From Marinobacter sp. 1-4A (lineage in GTDB: Bacteria > Pseudomonadota > Gammaproteobacteria > Pseudomonadales > Oleiphilaceae): a DNA stretch of 64,000 nt. Positions within the stretch are counted from its first letter, which is position 1. Every line of letters begins with the position of its first letter. The translations under genes and the position numbers were made by a program. The notes under the pieces are model-generated. The model did not search any database, was not told the origin of the DNA, and saw nothing but the letters and a program-made list of their open reading frames with translations. The stretch covers positions 124,001-188,000 of the forward strand of contig NZ_VCGY01000004.1 of NCBI RefSeq assembly GCF_016597725.1. Reading direction: 5' to 3'. Shown here piece after piece: positions 8,544-17,495 of this stretch.

Positions 8544-9713
8544 TTACCAGCCCATTTCCATAAAGAAGAGCGCGGCCACGGCATCCAGAAGGATGACGAT
8601 AAAAATAGATTGAACCACACTTGATGTTGTATGTACGCCAACCGATTGCGCACTTCCTCCTACCTTGAGTCCTTCAAGGCAGCCTATGGCCGCAATCAAA
8701 AACGCCAAAAAGGGTGCTTTCGACATGCCAACTAGAAAATGCTTAAGTGCAATATCCCGCTCAACAATCGCCATGAACTGCGCCGGTGAGATATCTAGGG
8801 CCAGCGCACAAACCATGCCGCCGCCTACCAGACCGGATAGCATGCCAACAAAGGTAAGAATAGGCAGGCTGACCATCATTGCCAGAACCCGTGGTATGAC
8901 CAGTAGCTCAACCGGGTCTAACCCCAGTGTGCGGATAGCATCCAGCTCTTCGTTTACCTTCATGGCGCCGATTTGTGCCGTGAAGGCGCTGGCGGTGCGG
9001 CCTGCGAGTAATATGGCGGCAAGCAGAACGCCAAACTCTCGCAAAAACGAGAAGGCGACCAAATTAACGGTGTAAATCGTAGCACCGAAGTCTTTCAGCA
9101 CAGTGGCGCCTAGAAAGGCGACAACAGCGCCCACCAGAAACGTTAGCAGAGCGACTATAGGCAGGGCGTTGAGCCCTGTGTTCTGAATCGCAGCTATAAA
9201 AGGTGTAACACGCCAGCGGCTGGGCCTAGGAATAATCACAAAAAGTGTTGCGATAATCTGGCCTATAAAACCGGCCAGTAGGTAGGTCAGGTGCCAGATC
9301 GCCTCCACAGACTTGCCGGTTTCCGAAAGAAATTGTGGAATGGGGGCAAGGCCTTCGGGCTCGGGGGAGGATGGCTGCCGCATGGCATCTGCCACGGCGT
9401 GAAGCAGTGCACGCTGTTCTTGCGGTAGGGCGCTATCTTGTTCTGCCAACGCCATGAGGGTTTCTGCACCCAGCAGGCTTATCAGAAGAGAAGCGCCCGC
9501 TGTATCAACTCGTCCTAGCCCCGTGAGGTCGACATTGTTCGAGCTAAAGTTCTTGCCGGAACGGCTTTCAACAATCTGTTTGAGTGCCTTGTAGTCGAGC
9601 AGAGTCCAGTCGCCCTGAATGGTCAGGTTGCCGTTCTCTTCCTCTAACGATCCTGCCTGACGGCGAATCGACGGAGAGTTTCTGTGGTCTGAGGAACGGG
9701 CACTGGTGGGCAC
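8544..9713 (-). CDS. MlaE-like permease with N-terminal STAS (MlaB-like) domain
   Basis: A 389-residue fusion. Residues about 20-110 resemble a STAS domain ('GDWTLLDYKALKQI', 'VDLTGLGRVDTAGASLL'), the fold of MlaB; residues about 130-389 are an MlaE permease ('FLREFGVLLAAILLAGRTASAFTAQ', 'MKVNEELDAIRTLGLDP'). In E. coli these are separate chains. It heads the four-gene lipid transport operon. The listed GTG start lacks a clear ribosome site, so the true start may lie somewhat downstream. Confidence 0.87.
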   Translation of the reverse strand: MPTSARSSDHRNSPSIRRQAGSLEEENGNLTIQGDWTLLDYKALKQIVESRSGKNFSSNNVDLTGLGRVDTAGASLLISLLGAETLMALAEQDSALPQEQRALLHAVADAMRQPSSPEPEGLAPIPQFLSETGKSVEAIWHLTYLLAGFIGQIIATLFVIIPRPSRWRVTPFIAAIQNTGLNALPIVALLTFLVGAVVAFLGATVLKDFGATIYTVNLVAFSFLREFGVLLAAILLAGRTASAFTAQIGAMKVNEELDAIRTLGLDPVELLVIPRVLAMMVSLPILTFVGMLSGLVGGGMVCALALDISPAQFMAIVERDIALKHFLVGMSKAPFLAFLIAAIGCLEGLKVGGSAQSVGVHTTSSVVQSIFIVILLDAVAALFFMEMGW

Positions 9714-9754
9714 TTGGGTCTGAATTCCAAAGGTTGGTCTATTAGCTTGCTAGC

Positions 9755-10369
9755 TTAGAGCTTGTAGATGCTGTCCGCCAGTATTCGACGATCTTCTTCA
9801 TCGTGGCTGGCAAGAACAATAAGTGTACCCTGAGCCTTCTGATCCAGTAACAGCTGCCGAAGAAAATCCCGCGCATCACTATCAAGCCCCGTAAGCGGCT
9901 CGTCTAAGAGCATGACCGGCTGTTGCCGAAGAATTGCCCGCAATAACGCGACACGCTGCCTTTGGCCACCGGAAAGGTCTCCGGGTAACCGCTTGCCAAA
10001 GCCGTCGAGGCCAACGCTTTGCAAACCCTTATCAATAGCTTGTTGATCCCTCGCGGTAAGCTTCAGCCCCGGATGGATACCTAGCCCAATATTAGCATCG
10101 ACACTCAGGTGCTCAAAAAGGTTGTGTTCTTGAAATACGCTGGTCATGGGGCGTTGCCAGGGCGCGTGGTGGCGAAGGCTCTTGTCTTGCCACAGGATAT
10201 CGCCCGATTTCGGTTCAAGAAAACCTGCCAGAAGATTCATTAAGGTAGACTTTCCCGAACCGCTGGCGCCGTGGATGGCGATGCATTGGCCCGGTTTTGC
10301 GGAAAAGTGAAAACTCCACGGCCTTTCTTGATCGGCATAGGCGAAGACCAGATTTTTTACCTCAAGCAT
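9755..10369 (-). CDS. thiQ: Thiamine ABC transporter ATP-binding protein
   Basis: About 204 residues, compact like ThiQ. Walker A 'GASGSGKST', signature 'LSGGQRQRVALLRA', Walker B 'VMLLDEPLTGLD' and H-loop 'ASHDEED' are intact. It energises thiamine and thiamine phosphate uptake. The ATG MLEVKNLVFAY overlaps the thiP stop by eight bases. It is the last gene of thiB-thiP-thiQ under the TPP riboswitch. Confidence 0.92.
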   Translation of the reverse strand: MLEVKNLVFAYADQERPWSFHFSAKPGQCIAIHGASGSGKSTLMNLLAGFLEPKSGDILWQDKSLRHHAPWQRPMTSVFQEHNLFEHLSVDANIGLGIHPGLKLTARDQQAIDKGLQSVGLDGFGKRLPGDLSGGQRQRVALLRAILRQQPVMLLDEPLTGLDSDARDFLRQLLLDQKAQGTLIVLASHDEEDRRILADSIYKL

Positions 10370-12071
10370 GTTTGGGCTCCGGAACACTGCGTGTTGAATG
10401 AGCGCTTAAACCCCTTTTAAACAAGGGCGATCCGAGCCGGTTGAACAGGCTGAATAGGGCCAGTAGAAGCAATACAAGCCACAGCCCAGTCGCGGCGGCG
10501 GCATCCATTCGGTAACTGCCCAATTGCTGATATAGCAGCACTGGCAGAGTAGGTTGGCCAGGACTGCCGAATAGGGCTATCACACCAAAATCTCCCAGCG
10601 ATAGGCCAGTTCCGTATGCCATTGCCAGCGCCAACGGCCGGCGCATTCGTGGCCAGTGCAGCCAACGCCAGCGATACCAGCCCAACACGCCAAGTTGGTC
10701 TGCTTGTTGACGGCTGGCTGGGTCCAAACTCGCCAGTGGCCCCCTGAGCATTTGCAATACGAAAGGCAAAGCCATCATGGCGTTGATCAGCGTAACCAAT
10801 ATCAGCCCCTCGCTTGAATTGCCCAAGCTGGGCCGGAACAACAAAAATAGCCCCGTACCAAGAACCAAAGGTGGAACCATTAAGGGTAGGTAGGAGGCAA
10901 TATCGGTAAATCGGGTAACAGTTGGTCTGGAAGCAACAGAGCCAGAGGAGAGGATGAGCAGGGCTGCGCTTACCGACATTAACCCGGCTGGCAAAGCGAT
11001 GGCAAGGCTTCTCAAGGTGGCGTCGAGTAGGGCGGGATCAACCGAGAGGCTACCTTGCGGGAACAGGGCTGTGCCCATACCCGGCAGCCCCCTAACAAGA
11101 ATAGCCATCAATGGCATGGCCAGAAACAGCACAAACACCGAGAGGGCGGCGCCATCGCCCAGTTTTGCCCAGATGGAGCTACCCGCTTTGTTGCGATGGG
11201 AAGCTACACGCCGGTCTGGTAGCAACGAAGCAGTGAGCCCGTGCCGCGCCGCTAGCCACCAGAGAAAACCGCACATAATGAGCTGAACCATAGCAAGAAG
11301 AGCTGCTTGACCGGAGTCGAACTCAAACCGCAAAGACTGGTAAATGGCAACCTCAATAGTTGTCGCCGCAGGCCCTCCGCCCAGAGTCATTACAATGGCA
11401 AAGCTGGTAAAGCATAAGGTAAATACCAGAGCCGCTAGGCCGGGCAGGATAGGTTTTACGGCTGGCCATTCCACGGCACGCCAATACCACCAACGGCCAA
11501 GCCCCAGTTGGGCGGCAACTCGGCGTTGGGAAACCGGTGCACTCTCAATAGCCTGCAGCAGGATTCGCGCAGCTAATGGCGCATTAAAAAATACATGGGC
11601 CAGTACAATGCCGTTGATACCATAGAGGTTCCAAGACACACCCATCCAATCATTGGCCAACCCCGTGAACCACCCTTGGCGCCCGTAAATACTCACAAGC
11701 CCGGAAACCGCTACGATCGAAGGAAGCACCAAACTCAACTCCATCAAACGCAGCAGAACAGCACGGCCCGGAAATGCGGTTTGGCGTGCAAGAATTCGAG
11801 CGACTGGGATGGCTACAAGAAGGCTAAGCACAACGGATACAAAGGCCTGCCAAACTGTAAACGTAACCACCGTGCGCAGATACCGGTTGCGCCAGAGTTC
11901 ACTTAGGTCTGGTAACGACGCTTCCCAAACCAGCGCCCCGAGGCCCGCCAATGCCAGCATCACTAAGGCGCCAGCAATGGCCAGCCCGGGCCACAGTTGC
12001 CACCCTAGGCGGCTGAAGGGTGCGAAGTGTGCCGGTGGTCTGCGCCGGCAACCTTTATTGGGATTGCGCAT
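10362..12071 (-). CDS. thiP: Thiamine/thiamine phosphate ABC transporter permease
   Basis: A 569-residue permease with two tandem binding-protein-dependent permease domains and about twelve membrane spans, as expected for ThiP, which is an internally duplicated single chain. EAA-type coupling loops occur in both halves ('AAQLGLGRWWYWRAVEWPAVKP' region and 'ADQLGVLGWYRWRWLHWP' region). It lies six bases after thiB and overlaps thiQ. Confidence 0.92.
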   Translation of the reverse strand: MRNPNKGCRRRPPAHFAPFSRLGWQLWPGLAIAGALVMLALAGLGALVWEASLPDLSELWRNRYLRTVVTFTVWQAFVSVVLSLLVAIPVARILARQTAFPGRAVLLRLMELSLVLPSIVAVSGLVSIYGRQGWFTGLANDWMGVSWNLYGINGIVLAHVFFNAPLAARILLQAIESAPVSQRRVAAQLGLGRWWYWRAVEWPAVKPILPGLAALVFTLCFTSFAIVMTLGGGPAATTIEVAIYQSLRFEFDSGQAALLAMVQLIMCGFLWWLAARHGLTASLLPDRRVASHRNKAGSSIWAKLGDGAALSVFVLFLAMPLMAILVRGLPGMGTALFPQGSLSVDPALLDATLRSLAIALPAGLMSVSAALLILSSGSVASRPTVTRFTDIASYLPLMVPPLVLGTGLFLLFRPSLGNSSEGLILVTLINAMMALPFVLQMLRGPLASLDPASRQQADQLGVLGWYRWRWLHWPRMRRPLALAMAYGTGLSLGDFGVIALFGSPGQPTLPVLLYQQLGSYRMDAAAATGLWLVLLLLALFSLFNRLGSPLFKRGLSAHSTRSVPEPKHA

Positions 12072-12077
12072 TTGTAG

Positions 12078-13082
12078 CTAGCGCGTCATGGCATCCAGCC
12101 ACTCGTTCAGCCACTGGCGCCGGTTGTCCGTTACGGTTTTTGGATCAAAATACAACGCCTCGTTGGGCTCGATGAGCTTGTTGAATACCGAAGGTAACTC
12201 ATCGCCCAGATCCGTCGCCGGATACATCACGTTTTTCAGAGGAATATGCCGCTGGAAATCTGCGCTTAGCATAAATTTAAGAAAGGCTCGTCCCAGCTCT
12301 TTTTGATCGGATGATTTAACCAAAGCAGCCACTTCAACTTGCAGGTAGTGGCCTTCATCGAATTGGGCAGCCTGATAGCGGTCGGTTTTATCTACCGCCA
12401 TGTGGTAGGCAGGCGAGGTGCTGTAGGAAAGGATCATTGGTGCTTCGCCGTTCATAAACAGCGAGAAATAGCCGTCGCTCCAGCTTTTGGTTGTGGTGAG
12501 AATTTTACCCTTGAGCGCCTGCCACTTCGCCGCAGCTTGATCACCGTATACATGGCGCATCCAGAGCAGTAGGCCAAGGCCCGGCGTGCTGGTACGTGGG
12601 TCTTGAATGATAATTTTTAGGTCATCGGGCGCGGCAATCAGCGCTTCCAAGCTTTCCGGCGGATTGGGCAGTTGCTCGGTATCGTAAACAAACGCAAAGT
12701 ATCCCCAATCGTAGGGTACGAACACCGAGTCTTGCCAATCAATGGGTAGATTCAGGACAGAAAGGTCTGTCTCATGGTTTATTAACAACCCCGTTTGTCG
12801 AGTTGTTTCCATGGTGCCTGTATCCAACCCGAGAACCAGATCAGCCTGCGTGCTTTTGCCCTCAAGGCGTAGGCGCTGGAGAATGTCACCACCGCTGTCC
12901 AGTACCACGTAATTAATCTGGCAATTACAAGTTTGTTCGAAGGCTTCCTTAACAGCCGGGCCGGGGCCCCACTCGGCAGCGAAAGAAGGGTGAGTATAAA
13001 TCGTGAGTATGGGGGCTTTTTGGGCGATTGCTGGCACAGAGACCAGGCTAACCAGAAGCAGTGTAAACGCTCGAAGGAGCAT
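12078..13082 (-). CDS. thiB: Thiamine-binding periplasmic protein
   Basis: A 334-residue extracellular solute-binding protein that delivers thiamine, TMP and TPP to ThiPQ. The start MLLRAFTLLLVSLVSV gives a clean signal peptide with cleavage near 'AIAQ'; the frame stays open upstream only because it runs through the riboswitch. Family features include 'LTIYTHPSFAAEWGPGP' and 'DWGYFAFVYDTE'. First gene of thiBPQ. Confidence 0.93.
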   Translation of the reverse strand: MLLRAFTLLLVSLVSVPAIAQKAPILTIYTHPSFAAEWGPGPAVKEAFEQTCNCQINYVVLDSGGDILQRLRLEGKSTQADLVLGLDTGTMETTRQTGLLINHETDLSVLNLPIDWQDSVFVPYDWGYFAFVYDTEQLPNPPESLEALIAAPDDLKIIIQDPRTSTPGLGLLLWMRHVYGDQAAAKWQALKGKILTTTKSWSDGYFSLFMNGEAPMILSYSTSPAYHMAVDKTDRYQAAQFDEGHYLQVEVAALVKSSDQKELGRAFLKFMLSADFQRHIPLKNVMYPATDLGDELPSVFNKLIEPNEALYFDPKTVTDNRRQWLNEWLDAMTR

Positions 13083-13159
13083 GATGGTGTAACCTCCGCA
13101 ACAGATGAGGGGTGGCCAGTATGGCAACCATGTCGCGGGCCCCACCAAAGCCGGTGAGT

Positions 13160-13242
13160 GCTCAATCCCTTCGCCGGCATAATCCGGATCAGGTTCCGCG
13201 GGTATGGTCTCAGCCCGGCATTTGCCCGGCACCCCGTTGAGT
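13160..13242 (-). promoter_or_regulatory. TPP riboswitch (THI element)
   Basis: Read on the minus strand, the conserved pieces occur in order: GGGGTGC, a variable hairpin, GCTGAGA (13208-13214), ACCCGCGGAACCTGATCCGG (13183-13202 region) and a closing GCGAAGGGA. This is the standard thiamine pyrophosphate aptamer. It sits about 80 bases upstream of the thiB ATG in the leader of thiBPQ, so it should reduce transporter expression when TPP is abundant. The spacing does not reveal whether it acts on translation or transcription. Confidence 0.95.
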
Positions 13243-13298
13243 TGAATAAAGTGTACCATGCTGGCGATTGGCAATGGTAAGAAGCGAGGAGAAGGTAG

Positions 13299-14432
13299 GT
13301 GCCAAAATTTCTACACACTGCAGATTGGCAAATGGGCCGAACCTATAGCCGGTTTGACGCCGAAGATGGCGCCGCTTTGGTTGAAGCGCGCTATGACGCC
13401 ATCGAGCGTTTGGCCGCACTGGCCACGGCGCATCAATGTGACGCGGTGCTGGTTGCGGGAGATGTGTTTGATGCACAGACGGTGTCGGATCGAACTATAC
13501 GGCGCGTGTTCAATGCCGCTCGTGGCTTTGAAGGCCCCTGGGTAATGCTCCCGGGAAACCATGATGCAGCGTTGGCAGAAAGTGTTTGGACACGTGCTGA
13601 AAGGCTGAATGCCGTTCCTGAAAACGTCCACTTGGCACTCGAGCCCGGTGCGATTCAACTGCCAGATCAGGGTATGGCCGTGTTAGCGGCACCGCTGATC
13701 CAGCGCCATACATACGGCGACCTAACCCAGCCATTCGACACCATGGAAACCCCGCCAGATTTGTTACGCATAGGTCTAGCCCACGGCAGCGTTCAGGGAT
13801 TATTGCCTGAGGATATCGATGCCACCAACCCCATTGCCCCAAGTCGCGCTGAAACTGCAAAACTGGACTATTTGGCGTTGGGAGACTGGCATGGAGCTAA
13901 ACAAATCAACGAGCGTACGTGGTACAGCGGCACACCAGAACCTGAGCGCTTCCGCAATAACGATGCGGGGTATGTGTTGATCGTTGATATCGAAAGGCCC
14001 GGCGCGATACCAAAAGTTACCCGCCATGAAACCGCCCGCTATCAATGGCACCAATGGCGGGAGAGTTTGGCTGTACCTTCGGATTTGGATGAATTGATGA
14101 ATCGTATTAATCAGTTGCCTGAATCTTCCGTTCTTGATCTAAAGTTGGACGGCACGCTCACGCTTGCAGGTGATCAAAAACTAACCAGAGGGCTTTCTGT
14201 GGCTGAGGCTCGGTTTCGTAGCGTGACCTGCGACCGGACAAAATTGCAACTGGAGCCCACAGAAGAGGATATCAACCAGCTACATGCAGACGGCTATCTG
14301 GGAGATGTTGTTCATGAACTGCGGGAGAGTCAACAAAAGGCTGATAGGTCGGGAGAGGCGGATGTTGCGCACGATGCGCTGGCTATCCTTGCGGGCCTGC
14401 TCAAGCCTAAAGATCAGGAGTTGGCCAAATGA
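13299..14432 (+). CDS. SbcD/YhaO-like DNA repair exonuclease (metallophosphoesterase)
   Basis: A 377-residue calcineurin-like phosphoesterase with the Mre11/SbcD motifs in order: 'HTADWQMGR', 'VAGDVFDAQ', 'LPGNHDAAL', 'GLAHGS' and 'LGDWHG'. These bind two metal ions for DNA end cleavage. The initiator is GTG at 13299 with AGGAGAAGG upstream. The following ATPase gene overlaps by four bases (ATGA), so the two proteins should form an Mre11-Rad50-like complex. The arrangement resembles YhaO/YhaN rather than classical SbcCD. Confidence 0.85.
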   Translation: MPKFLHTADWQMGRTYSRFDAEDGAALVEARYDAIERLAALATAHQCDAVLVAGDVFDAQTVSDRTIRRVFNAARGFEGPWVMLPGNHDAALAESVWTRAERLNAVPENVHLALEPGAIQLPDQGMAVLAAPLIQRHTYGDLTQPFDTMETPPDLLRIGLAHGSVQGLLPEDIDATNPIAPSRAETAKLDYLALGDWHGAKQINERTWYSGTPEPERFRNNDAGYVLIVDIERPGAIPKVTRHETARYQWHQWRESLAVPSDLDELMNRINQLPESSVLDLKLDGTLTLAGDQKLTRGLSVAEARFRSVTCDRTKLQLEPTEEDINQLHADGYLGDVVHELRESQQKADRSGEADVAHDALAILAGLLKPKDQELAK

Positions 14433-17071
14433 TACTTCAGCGGGTACGAGTTGAGCAGTTCCGACAATTCCGGCAAGGCTTGGAGTTGGATAAGTTGCAA
14501 TCAGGCATCAACCTTATTCACGGGCCTAACGAATCTGGTAAAAGCACCTTGGTTCGTGCTATTCGCGCTGCATTTTTCGAGCGTTACCGATCGAAATCAG
14601 CAGAAGATCTAGCCCCCTGGGGGGATACCTCCGCAGCACCAACGGTTGAGTTGGTCTTCGACCATAACGGCCAGCGTTGGCAGCTAGACAAACGATTTCT
14701 CAAGCGCCACCGCTGTGACTTGCTAGTTGATGGCGTAGCATTCAGTGGCGAAGACGCCGAGGAGAAGCTAGCTGACTTGCTGGGTTATCAATTCCCCAAA
14801 AAAGGCGCGAGCAAGGATGAGCACTGGGGTATCCCGGGCCTGCTTTGGGTTGAGCAAGGTACAGGGCAAGACATCGAAAAGGCTGTGTTACATGCAGGTG
14901 GCCATCTGAAATCTGCATTGAATAGCTTGGTCGGTGAAGTTGCCAGCAGCGGTGGTGACGAAATTATTCAAGCGGTGGAGCAGCAAAGGAAAGAACTGTT
15001 GACCTCTACCGGGAGACCAAGAGGCGACTATCTCGACCTCGCAAACACCCGGGAAAAACTGCAACAGCAAGTCTCGGAGTTGCAATCCCGTGTAGAGCAA
15101 TACAAAGCTCAGGTCGATCGCTTGGGTACTTTGGCCTCTGAACATGATCGAGCAAATCGCGAATTGCCATGGGAAGAAGCCAGACGAGGCATGCAGCACG
15201 CCGAAGTTAAGTACCGGGAAGTTGAGGCGTTACAGGAACAACAAGTCCGGGGCATGGACTCTTTAAAACAGTTGCAGCAGAACCTTTCGTTGCTTCAGCA
15301 AAGTCAGGCCCATTGGCGGAGCCAGAACGAGCAACTAGAGTTGCGGCACCAAAGTTATCAGAAGGCCAAAAAACAATTAGAAGAAGAACTTGCAAGCCCG
15401 GAGTGTGCGAAAGCCGTTGAAACAGCCCGCGCCCAATACGAGCTTGCCAAGGAAGCCGTGCAACAGGCGCACCTACGAGATAAACGAGAGCGCCTGCAAA
15501 AGGACTGCGCTAAGCTGGAAGCAGAGTTAGAGAAGCTGAATCAAAGCCAGAATAAAGCCAAGTCGGTTCAAGAATCCCTTGAAAGTGCGCGAACGTTAAA
15601 GAAAGAAAACTATATAGATGTCGGTGCGTTGCGTCAGTTAAAACAGAATCAACGTGAACTTGATGATGTGAATATCCGCATCCAAACCGTTGCCACGCGT
15701 GTTGTCTGGAATCTGCCTAAGGGCAAAAGCCTCACTCTGGACGGGCTGAGCATTGAAGGGCAGGGTGACAAACTGCTGTTGGAGACTGGTGTTCTCGCAA
15801 TTCCAGAGCTCGGTGAAATTAGCATTCAGCCCGGGGGCGATGACCTTGCAAGCCTAAACAGGCGGCTCGAACAACTGAAGCATGCCGTAGCCCAACAGCT
15901 TGCTGAGCTGGCGGTTGAATCCATTGAGGCCGCAGACTTAAAACAGTCGCGGTTACAGGATGCACAAGCCCAGATACAGCGTTTTGATGAACTGCTTAAA
16001 TCTCTGGCACCTAACGGTGTTGAACAGCTGAATTTGGTGAGTGCCGAAGTAGAAGCTGAGCTGCTAGCTCGCACCACAGACCTCAACAACATAGCTGCGG
16101 AAGCTTCTTCCGGCGCAGCCAAGCCTCTGCATGTTGCAGAAGCCGAACTCAAACAAGCAGAAGTGCGTTTAACAGAAGCCGAAGCCAAGCATAAGAACCA
16201 TGAAGCCAAAGTGCTAAAGGCCAGACACGCCTGTGATGCAGCCCATACTGAATGGCAGAGAGTGAAAGGTGAATTAAACAACCCGGAACGCCAGCAACAA
16301 GCGGAGCAACTAACCCGTGATATTGCCACAGCTGAAGCACAGAAGGCAGAGCTAGAGTCATCCCTAAAGGCGCGGGAAAACAGAATTAGCGAAGCACGGC
16401 CTGAGCTTTTAAAGCAAGATATTGAGCGTTACCGCGCCTCTGCGGAACATCAAGAAAAAGCCCATCAAAACCGAGCTCTGGAATTGAGCGAAATTCGGGC
16501 AAAGCTTGAAGTTTGGGGTGCTGAAGGGCTTGAAGAACAGTGCAACGAACAAGCGGCAGAGTTTGAGCACGTCAACCGCCGCTATCAAGAGCTGGATAGG
16601 CGGGCAAAGGCATTAGACTTGCTGCTGACCCTGCTTAAAGAAAAGCGGCAGGCGCTGACACGCAGACTGCAGGCCCCGTTGCAGAAGCATTTGGATCACT
16701 ACCTAACCGTTCTGTTTCCCGAAGCCAATTTGGAAGTTGATGAAAACCTAATGCCAGGACGGTTTAGCCGAGGCAGCGAACTGGGCGAGATGGCAGAACT
16801 GAGCTTTGGGGCCCGCGAGCAAATGGGGCTGATCAGCCGCTTGGCCTATGCAGACCTGCTCCAAGAGGCTGGACGCCCAACACTGATTATTCTCGATGAC
16901 ACCTTGGTGCACAGTGATGCAGAACGTATGAACGGCATGAAGCGCATCTTGTTCGATGCGGCAAACCGGCATCAAATACTCTTGTTCACCTGTCACCCGG
17001 AAAAATGGCGAGACCTAGGTGTTGAGCCCCGAGACCTTGAAGCCCTCAAGCTAAAGGGTGGGTTTGGTTAA
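14429..17071 (+). CDS. SbcC/YhaN-like AAA family ATPase
   Basis: An 880-residue Rad50/SMC-type ATPase. Walker A 'GPNESGKST' lies at residues 32-40, long coiled coils fill about 190-760, and the C-terminus carries 'LSFGAREQMGLISRLAYAD' (signature) and 'LIILDDTLVHSD' (Walker B). I saw no CxxC zinc hook at the coil apex, which fits YhaN better than SbcC (about 1,050 residues). Probable role is DNA end processing with the preceding nuclease. Confidence 0.85.
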   Translation: MILQRVRVEQFRQFRQGLELDKLQSGINLIHGPNESGKSTLVRAIRAAFFERYRSKSAEDLAPWGDTSAAPTVELVFDHNGQRWQLDKRFLKRHRCDLLVDGVAFSGEDAEEKLADLLGYQFPKKGASKDEHWGIPGLLWVEQGTGQDIEKAVLHAGGHLKSALNSLVGEVASSGGDEIIQAVEQQRKELLTSTGRPRGDYLDLANTREKLQQQVSELQSRVEQYKAQVDRLGTLASEHDRANRELPWEEARRGMQHAEVKYREVEALQEQQVRGMDSLKQLQQNLSLLQQSQAHWRSQNEQLELRHQSYQKAKKQLEEELASPECAKAVETARAQYELAKEAVQQAHLRDKRERLQKDCAKLEAELEKLNQSQNKAKSVQESLESARTLKKENYIDVGALRQLKQNQRELDDVNIRIQTVATRVVWNLPKGKSLTLDGLSIEGQGDKLLLETGVLAIPELGEISIQPGGDDLASLNRRLEQLKHAVAQQLAELAVESIEAADLKQSRLQDAQAQIQRFDELLKSLAPNGVEQLNLVSAEVEAELLARTTDLNNIAAEASSGAAKPLHVAEAELKQAEVRLTEAEAKHKNHEAKVLKARHACDAAHTEWQRVKGELNNPERQQQAEQLTRDIATAEAQKAELESSLKARENRISEARPELLKQDIERYRASAEHQEKAHQNRALELSEIRAKLEVWGAEGLEEQCNEQAAEFEHVNRRYQELDRRAKALDLLLTLLKEKRQALTRRLQAPLQKHLDHYLTVLFPEANLEVDENLMPGRFSRGSELGEMAELSFGAREQMGLISRLAYADLLQEAGRPTLIILDDTLVHSDAERMNGMKRILFDAANRHQILLFTCHPEKWRDLGVEPRDLEALKLKGGFG

Positions 17072-17116
17072 AATTTACTCACAAACCCTAGAAAAACAAA
17101 AACTTAAAAAAAGGTA

Positions 17117-17144
17117 TTGACGAAAGAGCCGTAATCCGTAGAAT
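17117..17144 (+). promoter_or_regulatory. Sigma70-type promoter for the tRNA genes
   Basis: TTGACG and TAGAAT separated by 16 bases, about 38 bases upstream of the tRNA-Gly gene. It lies in the AT-rich gap after the YhaN-like gene and should drive tRNA-Gly and tRNA-Cys together. Assigned by similarity to the consensus. Confidence 0.55.
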
Positions 17145-17182
17145 ACGCATCCGTTGTCGGGGCATTGCTTCGGTAACTAAGA

Positions 17183-17258
17183 GCGGGAATAGCTCAGTTG
17201 GTAGAGCACAACCTTGCCAAGGTTGGGGTCGCGAGTTCGAATCTCGTTTCCCGCTCCA
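17183..17258 (+). tRNA. tRNA-Gly (GCC)
   Basis: A 76-nucleotide tRNA with CCA encoded. The acceptor stem pairs GCGGGAA with TTCCCGC, the D-arm is AGCTCAGTTGGTAGAGC, the anticodon loop shows GCC and the T-arm contains GTTCGAATC. In E. coli the equivalent glyW follows pgsA directly; here it lies about 11 kb away. Confidence 0.97.
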
Positions 17259-17326
17259 ATTACTTACTTCAAGTCTCTCAACGCCAACCTGAGAGCACAA
17301 AGACTCGAATCCTTCGATCTTTTCTA

Positions 17327-17400
17327 GGCGCGGTGGCAGAGTGGTCATGCAGCGGACTGCAACTCCGCGTACGCCGGTTCGATTCCGACCCGCGCCTCCA
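17327..17400 (+). tRNA. tRNA-Cys (GCA)
   Basis: A 74-nucleotide tRNA with encoded CCA. The acceptor stem pairs GGCGCGG with CCGCGCC, the anticodon loop 'CTGCAAC' gives GCA, and the T-arm has GGTTCGATTCC. It is 68 bases after tRNA-Gly. The tRNA-Leu that follows in E. coli (glyW-cysT-leuZ) is not seen here. Confidence 0.97.
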
Positions 17401-17495
17401 TTATTTCTTATTTTTTCAGTATTCCCTTCTGTAAGCGTGGCTGTGCACGATAATAATCCAGCTCGGTCTTACTGGAGTTTGCCGTGTGTGTTTAT

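Noticed and set aside
13083..13274. Extended thiB reading frame to 13274
   Set aside because: It runs through the TPP riboswitch; the signal peptide starts at 13082.
5828..16329. Many open frames opposite the long coiled-coil ATPase, exa and gmc genes
   Set aside because: Shadow frames on the reverse strand or in other frames of well supported genes, without ribosome sites or recognisable domains.
13299..17071. Anti-phage defence system
   Set aside because: A nuclease-ATPase pair alone next to tRNA genes is suggestive, but the motifs and order fit the housekeeping YhaO/YhaN-SbcCD repair type and no other defence genes are present.
17183..17400. Integration site of a genomic island at the tRNA genes
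   Set aside because: No integrase gene and no repeat of the tRNA 3' end was seen within the window.
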